From: CAZSHB01 sp964606885
GTDB taxonomy: Bacteria; Babelota; Babeliae; Babelales; CAIQNR01
NCBI GenBank assembly: GCA_964606885.1
Contig: CAZSHB010000010.1
Location: forward strand, 1 to 34,965
Length of the DNA stretch: 34,965 bases
Direction of reading: 5' to 3'
Shown: positions 8,440 to 16,108 of the stretch, in pieces
How the letters are laid out: the number at the start of each line of letters is the position of its first letter
Numbering within the stretch: position 1 is the stretch's first letter
Program-made: the position numbers and the translations under genes
The notes under the pieces: generated by a model
The model's input: the letters and a program-made list of their open reading frames with translations, nothing else
What the model was told of the DNA's origin: nothing
The model's database searches: none

Positions 8440-8690
8440 ATAAACACACCCACGCGTAGGCACATAATCGCGTACGTATGGTTAAGCGTGCTCGTGCGTA
8501 GTGGCGTGCGTGCGATTGGTTAAGTAGATGTCTGTGTATGGATAACGTGTGGATAGGTACACGTGTACGTGTGTAGGTATAGAGGCAGAGAGATAAGTAG
8601 GTATGCGTGTAAGTTAGTAAGAGAGTAGTAATTATTAATTTTGATTATTAATTCCGAATAAAAAGATAATAAGAGAGATAATGGCTTGTA
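8440..8690. other. GT-rich tract followed by AT-rich tract
   Basis: From about 8440 the plus strand is dominated by GTG/CGT/GTA steps (for example CGTGCGTAGTGGCGTGCGTG), including the 12-bp palindrome at 8557-8568 and TGTGGATAG at about 8548-8556, one mismatch from a DnaA box (TGTGGATAA). It changes to a run of A/T around 8620-8680. Alternating purine-pyrimidine beside AT-rich DNA can ease unwinding. The composition is seen directly; any role is a guess. Confidence 0.4.
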
Positions 8691-8712
8691 CAAAAGCCAC
8701 GTAATCAAGGGT

Positions 8713-8826
8713 CATGCCCGCGAAGTTTCACCCCCAGCGGCATAAAGGGCGTGGACCGCAGATGGAGTGTGCTAACGCGCTTTATGCCGCCTAATCCAGA
8801 CAAAAACGGTATGGAATACGGGCACG
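8713..8826 (-). ncRNA. Candidate structured RNA (unassigned)
   Basis: Two nested pairings enclose about 114 bases. The inner stem is 8737-8751 with 8776-8790 (GCGGCATAAAGGGCG / CGCGCTTTATGCCGC, one mismatch, 24-nt loop). The outer stem is 8713-8720 with 8819-8826; it pairs fully only as minus-strand RNA, where the one non-Watson-Crick pair becomes G-U. The segment is GC-richer than its surroundings. No known RNA family was recognised, and it could equally be a small repeat element. Confidence 0.3.
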
Positions 8827-8987
8827 TAAAAACAAATAGAAACCAAAAAAATTGACTTGCTATTAGCAACACATAAGGCCACAAACACGTTAATTTCTTA
8901 CATAAAAGCCATATAGCCAGGCATCATCCATCTGTACGCACCCAAAACCGTAAAGACCAAACATAAACCACAGATAACAATAACAAC

Positions 8988-9072
8988 ATAATAGCCGCTT
9001 TATCAGACACTCGCCCCATTAAGCCTAACTCACGGCCAGCAAGAGATAACCATAATAAGCGATTTATCAGAC
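8988..9072. repeat. Imperfect direct repeat upstream of dnaK
   Basis: ATAATAgccGctTTATCAGAC (8988-9008) recurs as ATAATAagcGatTTATCAGAC (9052-9072), 17-18 of 21 bases identical, 64 bases apart. Confidence 0.5.
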
Positions 9073-9124
9073 CAAACCCCTTTTTGGTTACATGAATAGT
9101 ATTATTAAAAAACTATAAAAAAAC

Positions 9125-9148
9125 CTGAGTCTCTTTTACTCAGATTTT
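9125..9148 (+). terminator. Weak terminator-like hairpin before dnaK
   Basis: CTGAGT (9125-9130) pairs with ACTCAG (9138-9143) around a 7-nt loop and is followed by a short T run. It would stop a plus-strand transcript arising in the upstream non-coding region. Confidence 0.4.
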
Positions 9149-9160
9149 CTTCAATTCCTG

Positions 9161-9189
9161 TTGACGCTGATCCTTTTTTTCTGTATAAA
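9161..9189 (+). promoter_or_regulatory. Sigma-70-type promoter of dnaK
   Basis: TTGACG (9161-9166), a 17-base spacer, then TATAAA (9184-9189): each hexamer is 5 of 6 to consensus. The transcript would start near 9196, giving a leader of about 60 bases. No CIRCE-type inverted repeat is seen. Confidence 0.8.
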
Positions 9190-9254
9190 ATAAAGGGAAA
9201 TATACGGTATACGTTCCGTTTTATATAAGTACTATTTTTTAAAAGGATTTACGT

Positions 9255-11150
9255 ATGGCAAAGAAAATTATAGGTATCGATCTTGGTACCACCAACTCAG
9301 TTGTGTCCTTTATGGAAGGCGGCACCGCCAAAGTTATCCCTAACAAAGAAGGTAACAACACAACCCCTTCTATCGTAGCTTTTGATAAAGACGGCAAGCG
9401 CTTAGTGGGTACATTGGCAAAGCGCCAAGCAGTAACTAACCCAGAAAACACTATTTATTCAGCTAAACGTTTTATTGGTAAAAAGTTCGATCAAATCTCT
9501 AAAGAAGCTGAACATCTACCTTACAAAATCGTTAAACGTTCTAATGGTGACGTTGGCATTCTAGCTCACGGCAAAGAATACACCCCACAAGAAATTGCTG
9601 CTGCTATTTTAAGCAATTTAAAGCAAGTTGCTGAAGATTATATCGGCGAAACAGTAACCGAAGCAGTGATCACCGTTCCTGCATATTTTAACGATCAACA
9701 ACGCCAAGCAACCAAGGATGCAGGTAAAATTGCTGGCCTTGATGTAAAGCGTATCATTAACGAACCTACCGCTGCAGCTCTTGCATATGGCCAAGACAAG
9801 AAGAAAAAAGGCAACATCGTTGTCTTCGACTTTGGTGGCGGTACATTCGACGTTTCTATCCTAGAAATTAACGATGGTGTTATTGAAGTTAAGGCAACCA
9901 ATGGTGACACTCATCTTGGTGGTGATGACGTTGATCACAAGATCATTAACTATTTGATTGAAGAATTTAAACGCGAACACGGCAACATCGATCTTAAAAA
10001 AGATAAGATGGCATTACAGCGCCTTAAAGAAGCTGCAGAAAAAGCAAAATGTGAGCTTTCTACACTCCACGAAACTGAAATAAATCTGCCTTATATTACT
10101 GCAGATGCAACAGGCCCAAAACATTTAGCTATCAAGCTTTCTCGCGCTAAGCTTGAGTCTCTATGCGCAGATATCTTTACGCGTTTATTAGAACCTTGCA
10201 AGAAAGCAATGGCTGATGCTGGTATGACCAATAACGACATCGACGAAGTTATTCTTGTTGGTGGTTCTACCCGTATGGCAAAAGTTGGCCAACTGGTTAA
10301 AGAATTCTTTGGTAAAGAGCCAAACCGATCAGTTAACCCAGATGAAGTAGTATCTATTGGTGCTGCAATTCAAGGTGGCGTTCTTGCTGGTGATGTTACT
10401 GACGTATTGTTACTTGACGTAACACCTCTTTCTCTTGGTATTGAGACCATGGGCGGTGTGTTTACCAAGTTAATCGAACGTAACACCACAATTCCAACTA
10501 AAAAGTCTCAAGTGTTCTCAACTGCAGAAAGCAATCAACCTGCGGTAGACATTGTAGTGTTCCAAGGCGAACGTCCTATGGCACGCGACAACAAGATGCT
10601 TGGTCAATTCAAACTTGATGGTATCCCTGCTGCACCTCGTGGCGTTCCACAAATTGAAGTTACCTTTGATATCGACGCAAACGGTATTACCAACGTATCT
10701 GCAAAAGATAAAGGCACTGGCAAACAACAACATATTACTATCACCAGCTCAAGCGGTCTTTCTAAAGAAGAAATAGAAAAGATGGTACAAGATGCAAAAG
10801 AACATGAGGCTGAAGATCTTAAGCAAAAAGATCTTGTTGAAAAACGCAACAAGCTTGATGGTTTAATTAATGATGTTGAACGCACATTGACCGAACACAA
10901 AGATAAGATTGAAGAATCGGAACGTACGCACGTACAAGCAGCAGTAGATACAGCAAAACAAAAGCTCCAAGAGCATGCTGATAATGCACAAGAATTAGAA
11001 GCTGCAACAAACGAACTTATGCAAGCGTCGCACAAGGTTGCTGAAAAGTTGTATAAAGAACAACAATCACACCAAAATGCAACAGGCAGCACTGATCAAC
11101 AACAATCATCAAAACAAAATGATGATATTATTGATGCAGAAGTTGAGTAA
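9255..11150 (+). CDS. dnaK: Molecular chaperone DnaK (Hsp70)
   Basis: 631 aa, normal for DnaK. ATP-dependent chaperone that holds and releases unfolded protein segments with DnaJ and GrpE (neither is in this window). Seen in order: phosphate-binding loop IDLGTTNS (8-15); NEPTAAALAYG (169-179); FDFGGGTFDVSILE (191-204); VILVGGSTRM; interdomain linker DVLLLDVTPLSLGIETMGG; substrate-binding beta domain; helical lid; and a disordered tail rich in Gln/Ser ending DDIIDAEVE. Start ATG with AAAAGGA seven bases upstream. Transcribed alone from a strong promoter and ended by a clear terminator. The large antisense open frames within it are shadows. Confidence 0.99.
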   Translation: MAKKIIGIDLGTTNSVVSFMEGGTAKVIPNKEGNNTTPSIVAFDKDGKRLVGTLAKRQAVTNPENTIYSAKRFIGKKFDQISKEAEHLPYKIVKRSNGDVGILAHGKEYTPQEIAAAILSNLKQVAEDYIGETVTEAVITVPAYFNDQQRQATKDAGKIAGLDVKRIINEPTAAALAYGQDKKKKGNIVVFDFGGGTFDVSILEINDGVIEVKATNGDTHLGGDDVDHKIINYLIEEFKREHGNIDLKKDKMALQRLKEAAEKAKCELSTLHETEINLPYITADATGPKHLAIKLSRAKLESLCADIFTRLLEPCKKAMADAGMTNNDIDEVILVGGSTRMAKVGQLVKEFFGKEPNRSVNPDEVVSIGAAIQGGVLAGDVTDVLLLDVTPLSLGIETMGGVFTKLIERNTTIPTKKSQVFSTAESNQPAVDIVVFQGERPMARDNKMLGQFKLDGIPAAPRGVPQIEVTFDIDANGITNVSAKDKGTGKQQHITITSSSGLSKEEIEKMVQDAKEHEAEDLKQKDLVEKRNKLDGLINDVERTLTEHKDKIEESERTHVQAAVDTAKQKLQEHADNAQELEAATNELMQASHKVAEKLYKEQQSHQNATGSTDQQQSSKQNDDIIDAEVE

Positions 11151-11183
11151 GTAACTATTCCATCTTTGGTTATACACAAATAT

Positions 11184-11212
11184 AAAAGGGCTCCGTTTTC
11201 TGGAGCCCTTTT
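11184..11212. terminator. Bidirectional terminator between dnaK and the 11234-12634 gene
   Basis: AAAAGGGCTCC (11184-11194) pairs perfectly with GGAGCCCTTTT (11202-11212), 7-nt loop, with a T run after it on the plus strand and A's before it. It serves dnaK and, on the other strand, the secreted-protein gene that converges on it. Confidence 0.92.
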
Positions 11213-11233
11213 TTTATTACGACACTCTTATGT

Positions 11234-12634
11234 TCAATACGCACTGCCTACTGTATTTTGTATCGTAGTTAATGTTTTTCTGCTTGCAGCGCTCGTTACT
11301 ACTGGAGAAACTCCTTCTAAAAGGCCCATAGCTGCTTCATCTTCTGGCTGAGCAGGTTGGTTTGATACTTTAAAACTCCTAAACAAGCTCATTAACCATT
11401 TCCAAAAGCCTACAAATAAATTTGAATTATTCTTATTAATGTCTTGCATTAAAGCTTGAGCCTGTTTTGGTGTAACTCCTGCTGAAGCCATTGCCGCAAC
11501 CGTTGCTTGATCCGATATTTGAGACATACTTTCTAATTTTAAAAGATGCGTAATACACAGCTCGGTGATCGCTTCTTTTTGTTCAGGCGTAAAGGCGTTA
11601 CTCGTACTATCTACAAATTGTTGAATAAGGTTTTGTTTATCCACAAGATCTTGAGCTGTATAGCTGCTTTGATCAAGATCAACAAAAAGTCTCTTAATTC
11701 TAAAAAGAATAACTCCCGGATCTTGATTAACATTACTATTTGGGTCAATCGTTTGTTTTAATAATAAAAAGCTATTAAATGTATGATCAACGTTAAATGC
11801 ATCATTTTGAGCCACTCTTTGTGTTAAGAGCTCTACCGTAGTATCAAGAGCGCTCGTAACATCAACCATGTTATTCTTTGAAAGATTTTTTAATCTTAAT
11901 GCATTTTGTAAGTCTGCTACTAAATCTGTCCCAAATGGTTGTCCTTCAATAAGCGCATTCATTTTAGTGATGACAGTATCAAGATTATTTTGTAACGCGT
12001 CTTTGCCAGCACTACTTATGATATACGTACTGAAATCATCAGGCGTTAAACATAACGATACAATCTCTTGATACGATGTACTGATAGCTTGCAATTTAGT
12101 GGTAATAAAATTTGTGATATTCTCATTACCCACACTATAGGTCGTATCTAATTGCTGCAGCTTTTTTAAATTCCTTGCTGTATCTACCAATAAAGCTTTT
12201 ACTTCTGTCACATTTTCTACAAGATTACTTGTTTGTAATGTATTAAACGTTTCCATATTGGTAGCAATATTAGCTCTTACCTGTGCAATAGTGGACGTTA
12301 CTTGAGCTGGAATTTGTCGACCACCAGTACTCATAACTACCGTAGCATTAACATCACCTACTACCGATGAAAAAGTGACTGGATTAGTTTGTGGATCAAA
12401 TACCGGACTATTTGGAGTCTTTGAGGTAGCTTCTGGTGCAAACACCGTATGTAAACCATCTGCAATCTGTTGCTGCGCAATACGCTCATCAGATTCCTGA
12501 TCTTCATTACTAGTAACAGGTTCCGGTTCATCACCACCATCACCATACATTTCTCCTGATCCACTTTCTACTGGTGCAAAAAGCTGACTTGTACTACCTA
12601 CAAAAACCAGCAACGCTAGTAACTGCTTATTCAT
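11234..12634 (-). CDS. Secreted helical protein, unknown family
   Basis: 466 aa. Signal peptide at about residues 1-20 (MNKQLLALLVFVGSTSQLFA), very like that of the neighbour upstream (MKKQIIALFVFVGSVQLCAQ). Then an acidic disordered stretch (about 21-70) and a long, mostly helical region rich in Gln, Asn, Thr and Leu. Near the C-terminus (410-422) lies FWKWLMSLFRSFK, a strongly amphipathic basic and aromatic segment that has counterparts in other proteins of this cluster. No known domain. ATG with AAGGG eight bases upstream. It starts 26 bases after the 12661-13440 gene, so the two are probably one operon. Possibly a distant relative of the 652-aa protein at 19679-21637, judged from layout and composition only. 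Function unknown; periplasmic, surface or exported location inferred. Confidence 0.85.
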   Translation of the reverse strand: MNKQLLALLVFVGSTSQLFAPVESGSGEMYGDGGDEPEPVTSNEDQESDERIAQQQIADGLHTVFAPEATSKTPNSPVFDPQTNPVTFSSVVGDVNATVVMSTGGRQIPAQVTSTIAQVRANIATNMETFNTLQTSNLVENVTEVKALLVDTARNLKKLQQLDTTYSVGNENITNFITTKLQAISTSYQEIVSLCLTPDDFSTYIISSAGKDALQNNLDTVITKMNALIEGQPFGTDLVADLQNALRLKNLSKNNMVDVTSALDTTVELLTQRVAQNDAFNVDHTFNSFLLLKQTIDPNSNVNQDPGVILFRIKRLFVDLDQSSYTAQDLVDKQNLIQQFVDSTSNAFTPEQKEAITELCITHLLKLESMSQISDQATVAAMASAGVTPKQAQALMQDINKNNSNLFVGFWKWLMSLFRSFKVSNQPAQPEDEAAMGLLEGVSPVVTSAASRKTLTTIQNTVGSAY

Positions 12635-12660
12635 TTCTATAACCCTTTTTAAATACCGAA

Positions 12661-13440
12661 TTAATTACCAAAAGCATCCGCTATTTCTTGATCTATCTGT
12701 GCTTTATCTGCCAACATCTGCGCTCTCATAGCCTGTGAACTTCTAGAAAATTTCTCTTGCATAACTGTGAATTGATCTTGCACTGCCTCTACTGTTTGTG
12801 CTGCTTTTGATACTGATTTAGGAGCAGCCCTACCATCCCGTTCTGCTATAATTTGTATAAGATCGGCAACAGCATCTTCACCCTCAACAAATCGTCTCAT
12901 TTCGCCTTTAGTAAGCCTTACGTTATTGCCTTTTAATTTTTTAATTAAATCAGCAAACCACTTAAGTATCTTTTTAAAAACCGAAAACTGTTGTGGACTT
13001 ACTACCTCCCCTACTGCATTTACCGCTACTTGTGGATTACCCACCACATCGCCAACTATAAGGTCTAATGCACTTGCTGCTTGACGATTAGTAACTGCAG
13101 CATCTGCTTCTATTCCCGTAGGGTTTGCTACTATGTCATCTGCAGGAATAACCACTCTTTGTGTTGCAACCGTGATGTCTTCTGGGTCTAAGCCTGTAGT
13201 ATCGGTAAACTCATCCACTGGACCTGGTGCATCTTGCACAAACGGCACTTGGCTACCTAAACCTTGCTGCTTCTGACTGTTTGTAATTTGCTGCGCTCTT
13301 GTTTGCTCTGGCGCTAACCTAGTACCAAACGATTCGTTATTGTTCTCTTGCTCGCCCCTATCACCCACTTCAACTTCTATTTGCGCACAAAGCTGTACGC
13401 TCCCTACAAACACGAATAGTGCTATTATCTGCTTCTTCAT
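12661..13440 (-). CDS. Secreted protein with basic amphipathic segment, unknown family
   Basis: 259 aa. Signal peptide at about 1-19 (MKKQIIALFVFVGSVQLCA), then a disordered Glu/Gln/Pro-rich part to about residue 110. FKKILKWFADLIKKLK at 155-170 is a textbook basic amphipathic helix. The C-terminal 90 residues are predicted helical and charged (QEKFSRSSQAMRAQMLADKA), perhaps a coiled coil. No recognisable domain. First gene of a two-gene unit with 11234-12634. Upstream on the minus strand a TTGTTAGATT -35-like box recurs in front of another secreted-protein gene of the cluster (19267-19569). Function unknown; membrane contact through the amphipathic segment is an inference. Confidence 0.83.
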   Translation of the reverse strand: MKKQIIALFVFVGSVQLCAQIEVEVGDRGEQENNNESFGTRLAPEQTRAQQITNSQKQQGLGSQVPFVQDAPGPVDEFTDTTGLDPEDITVATQRVVIPADDIVANPTGIEADAAVTNRQAASALDLIVGDVVGNPQVAVNAVGEVVSPQQFSVFKKILKWFADLIKKLKGNNVRLTKGEMRRFVEGEDAVADLIQIIAERDGRAAPKSVSKAAQTVEAVQDQFTVMQEKFSRSSQAMRAQMLADKAQIDQEIADAFGN

Positions 13441-13580
13441 CCCCTACTCCCCTTTTTTTGATGAGCATTATGTAACCTAATAAACAAAATCTAACAAATA
13501 CTGACTGGCTAAAAAAAGATAAAACCAACAATAAGCCTACCCTGTACCACTTTTAAGGCTAAATACGCTCTCTAGTGCTT

Positions 13581-13608
13581 TTTACAAATAAAAATTAATC
13601 CCTATACT
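13581..13608 (+). promoter_or_regulatory. Putative sigma-70 promoter of the 13654-15336 gene
   Basis: TTTACA (13581-13586), 16-base spacer, TATACT (13603-13608); each hexamer is 5 of 6 to consensus. A second TATAAT lies at 13613-13618 without a matching -35. Confidence 0.55.
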
Positions 13609-13653
13609 GATATATAATAATTAGGGGTTGGCTCTTTATTAAAAGGTTTATGA

Positions 13654-15336
13654 ATGGCAATGCGTTGGTGCTTATACGGGCTTATACTGTCTTTCTCTGT
13701 GTCACTACAGACTGCCGATTCACGCCCAACAACTCCAATAAGTGACCTTACTGTCCTTACAAGCACACTTCCTCTTATTCACCCTTCTCCTATGAGATAT
13801 ACCAATACTTTAAAAGCTGGCGGCTCTGAAGCCCCTAGCCTTGACCATACTGCTATGCCTAGCCCTGCACGAGGGGCCGTAGCTGCTAGCGGTCCTAACA
13901 GCCCACAAAAAGCAACGCGGACGCTTTTTGCTAGCCTTGAATTATCCCCAAAAAGATCTTGTGATGATGGCCAAGAAGAACAAGCAACATTACCTGGTAG
14001 TGCCGGTTCTACAACAGGTAGCCCCAAACGCTCTAAGCCAGAAGATACACGGCCTCAATCAACCCCTGTTGGCGGTCCATGCCGTATAGCTGCAATTAGA
14101 ACACTCTTTGCAACACCAGAAGACCGATCAACCGCTTGTAGTTCAGGTTACGCTTCTGTTTTACCTCACGCTACAGAATCCCCAAGTGACAATATTCTAG
14201 ATTTAATCAATCAATCACCATCCGGTCGATCATCAAGTTCCTCTCTCCTTAACCGCATGTCAAAGCTATCTCAACGCAGAGTATCTGATCCTTTTGTAAC
14301 TGCTGTAACACCAGAAAAATCATCTTCCGCATCATTGTCAGGCACTCCTGGTTCACCAGCATCATATGCATGGCCAGAAGCCGGCACAAAAGCACCAACA
14401 CCTACACGCCTTACTTGGTCTTTTAAGGGTATGGATATTCATAATCCATCTACAACAAGTATTGAATATCAAGCATTAGTAGAAGAAGAAACTGACCTAC
14501 GTCAAGCTATAAACATTTCTCCCGCAAACACATCCGAAACTCTCAAATTACAAAACCAATGGGCGGATACTGCAGCTCGTAAGCAAAAGTTTGAACAACA
14601 GTTTATACAAGCAGCGCAAACAACTTTTAACCCACGCATATCCCAAGCACAACAAGCACTTGAACAACATCAAAAAAACCCTACCTATGCGGGTGCTGTA
14701 GACGTCTATAACCGTGTTCTCCCCTTAGAAGAAGAACTTACTCAATGGAGCGGCACCAGTCTTTATACACACTTAACTGATCTCCGCAAACAGACTGCAA
14801 ACTATGTAACTGCTGCAGAAACTATTGAAAAAGCTGCAGGCACAAAACACCAACAAGCATTAGCGGTGCTCTTAGAAAAAAATACTAACTCATATGATTT
14901 TGATTCACTCGTATCGACACACGAAGACGCCTTACATAATTTTAGAGATGATATACAAACCGCACACCAATCTGCAAAAGTTCCTCGCATTAAGCATGCA
15001 TTTGAAGTATTAAAAACAGAAACAGCCAACTATTTTACCGCACATTCAACAGCAGGTCGCCTTGCATTATGCAAACAAGATAACCCTGGTCCAACATGGA
15101 AAGACTATCTACATACAGTCACTAAAGGTCCAGCTGCATTAATAGGTGGACGTTTGCGTAAAGATGTAGGCCCAGACTATAGTACTGCTGGCCGCACACG
15201 CCGTAGATCATCATCTACTGATAGCGTTGACCATCAAGCATCCCGCCGTACACGTTACGATTCTGGCTGCAAACAACTGAGTGATACCGATACTGATGGC
15301 ATTCCAAGCGATGACGATATGTCAGACGCTGTGTAA
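13654..15336 (+). CDS. Secreted Ser/Pro-rich protein with eukaryote-type CDK/cyclin motifs, unknown family
   Basis: 560 aa; the only plus-strand gene of the secreted cluster. A signal peptide (about 1-20, RWCLYGLILSFSVSLQT) is followed by about 240 residues of Ser/Pro/Thr-rich sequence that is almost surely disordered, then a helical domain (about 260-500, with heptad-like stretches such as EEETDLRQAI) and a basic then acidic tail (RTRRRSSSTDS, later DTDTDGIPSDDD). The disordered part holds two RTLFA units (89-93, 149-153), two SPKRS units (98-102, 123-127), and six [ST]-P-x-[KR] sites (S70, S83, S98, S123, T219, T249). In eukaryotes RxLF docks cyclins and [ST]Px[KR] is the full CDK site. ATG with AAAAGG upstream. 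No known domain; effector-like function is inferred from motifs only. Confidence 0.85.
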   Translation: MAMRWCLYGLILSFSVSLQTADSRPTTPISDLTVLTSTLPLIHPSPMRYTNTLKAGGSEAPSLDHTAMPSPARGAVAASGPNSPQKATRTLFASLELSPKRSCDDGQEEQATLPGSAGSTTGSPKRSKPEDTRPQSTPVGGPCRIAAIRTLFATPEDRSTACSSGYASVLPHATESPSDNILDLINQSPSGRSSSSSLLNRMSKLSQRRVSDPFVTAVTPEKSSSASLSGTPGSPASYAWPEAGTKAPTPTRLTWSFKGMDIHNPSTTSIEYQALVEEETDLRQAINISPANTSETLKLQNQWADTAARKQKFEQQFIQAAQTTFNPRISQAQQALEQHQKNPTYAGAVDVYNRVLPLEEELTQWSGTSLYTHLTDLRKQTANYVTAAETIEKAAGTKHQQALAVLLEKNTNSYDFDSLVSTHEDALHNFRDDIQTAHQSAKVPRIKHAFEVLKTETANYFTAHSTAGRLALCKQDNPGPTWKDYLHTVTKGPAALIGGRLRKDVGPDYSTAGRTRRRSSSTDSVDHQASRRTRYDSGCKQLSDTDTDGIPSDDDMSDAV

Positions 15337-15356
15337 TAGATTCGCCACTAAAAAAC

Positions 15357-15382
15357 AAAAGGCACCATTTCTGATGCCTTTT
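15357..15382. terminator. Bidirectional terminator
   Basis: AAAAGGCA (15357-15364) pairs with TGCCTTTT (15375-15382) around a 10-nt loop, lying between two converging genes (13654-15336 and 15408-15971). Confidence 0.7.
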
Positions 15383-15407
15383 AAAATCTAAAAACTGTTA
15401 TTAATTT

Positions 15408-15971
15408 TTACAAAGTTAACTTACGTAACGCTGCATATACTTGTTGTTCTGCTAAAGTAAGACCCGCAAATTCAACTGGATCTGTTGAATCGTTTGATGC
15501 CATAGCTTGCACTTTTTTTTGCGAAGCTTTTGGTAACTGCTTTAACACTGCAGTAATTGCCTTCTTAACATTTGCAGCTCTTTCTTTTTCAGCTGCTTGT
15601 ACCAATGCAAACATCGGAGCTTTTTGAGCAGATGTTAAAGATTTTGCCACTAAATTAATCCAAGTTACCAGATCTTTCTCAGTTAATAACTGTTGATATA
15701 AATTAGAATTTTTTTCTTTGAAAGGAGAAAGTAAAGGTGCAAAAACAGCCACCATAGCGGTACGATCATACTTAGTACCATTACGCAAATTAGTCGCACT
15801 TACAGGCTGTAGCGCAGGAGCTTTACCTTTAGCATAGGCAAACAACACAAATGCATCGTCCGTTAAACCTTCTGATGATAATACTTGACTTAAATAAGGA
15901 AATTTTGGTTGACCCGCAAAACATGCTACAGAAATCAAGCTTAATAAGCTTATTAATAAAAAATTCTTCAT
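15408..15971 (-). CDS. Small secreted helical protein, unknown family
   Basis: 187 aa. Clear signal peptide (MKNFLLISLLSLISVACFA, cleavage before GQPKF). The mature protein is predicted all-helical, with one basic amphipathic stretch (AANVKKAITAVLKQLPKASQ) and few charged clusters otherwise. Unlike its neighbours it has no long disordered N-terminal part. No known domain. A promoter of TTTACA-17-TACACT type lies at 16020-16048, so it may be expressed independently of the large gene upstream (16109-18508). ATG chosen; AAGG lies ten bases upstream. Function unknown. Confidence 0.82.
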   Translation of the reverse strand: MKNFLLISLLSLISVACFAGQPKFPYLSQVLSSEGLTDDAFVLFAYAKGKAPALQPVSATNLRNGTKYDRTAMVAVFAPLLSPFKEKNSNLYQQLLTEKDLVTWINLVAKSLTSAQKAPMFALVQAAEKERAANVKKAITAVLKQLPKASQKKVQAMASNDSTDPVEFAGLTLAEQQVYAALRKLTL

Positions 15972-16019
15972 AATTAGATGACCTTACACAACTCATAGTT
16001 ATACTTATTCTCTACTTTT

Positions 16020-16048
16020 AGTGTAATCGGAATAATACAACCTGTAAA
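16020..16048 (-). promoter_or_regulatory. Putative sigma-70 promoter of the 15408-15971 gene
   Basis: Minus strand: TTTACA (16048-16043), 17-base spacer, TACACT (16025-16020), 5 of 6 and 4 of 6 to consensus. Confidence 0.45.
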
Positions 16049-16108
16049 ATGCAGCATACTAGCTCTAGGAGCTTATAAATCATCTAATTTTAAAAGAATA
16101 AGCTTAAA

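Larger units (their letters stand above)
8261..9254. other. Long intergenic region with structured and repetitive DNA
   Basis: About 1 kb without a confident gene, the longest such stretch here. In order it holds a GC-rich palindrome GCCCGCGGGC (8360-8369); a GT/AC-rich tract (about 8440-8610) with the perfect palindrome GTACACGTGTAC (8557-8568); an AT-rich tract (about 8620-8680); a small hairpin (GGCTT/AAGCC near 8685-8698); a GC-rich paired structure (8713-8826); an imperfect direct repeat (8988-9008 and 9052-9072); a weak terminator (9125-9148); and the dnaK promoter. Open frames inside the GT-rich tract look like composition artefacts. No tRNA, SRP RNA, RNase P or tmRNA signature was recognised. 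Confidence 0.7.

Noticed and set aside
8520..8708. 62-codon minus-strand frame in the GT-rich tract
   Set aside because: Its Leu/Tyr/Thr-rich sequence reflects the GT-rich DNA; no signal, domain or ribosome site.
8261..9160. tmRNA, SRP RNA, RNase P RNA or tRNA in the long gap
   Set aside because: I looked for their conserved core sequences (tRNA-like T-arm, GGAAGCAGC, GAGGAAAGTCC) on both strands and saw none.
10604..11092. 162-codon open frame antisense to dnaK
   Set aside because: It lies wholly within the highly conserved dnaK coding sequence, is Ser/Cys-rich with no domain, and has no ribosome site; a shadow frame.
11170..11178. Perfect DnaA box TTATACACA, with another (TTATCCACA) at 11637-11645
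   Set aside because: Isolated single sites, one inside a coding gene; this number is expected by chance in 35 kb.
16061..16073. Palindrome AGCTCTAGGAGCT after the 799-aa gene as a terminator
   Set aside because: The stem is five bases with a three-base loop and has no T run.
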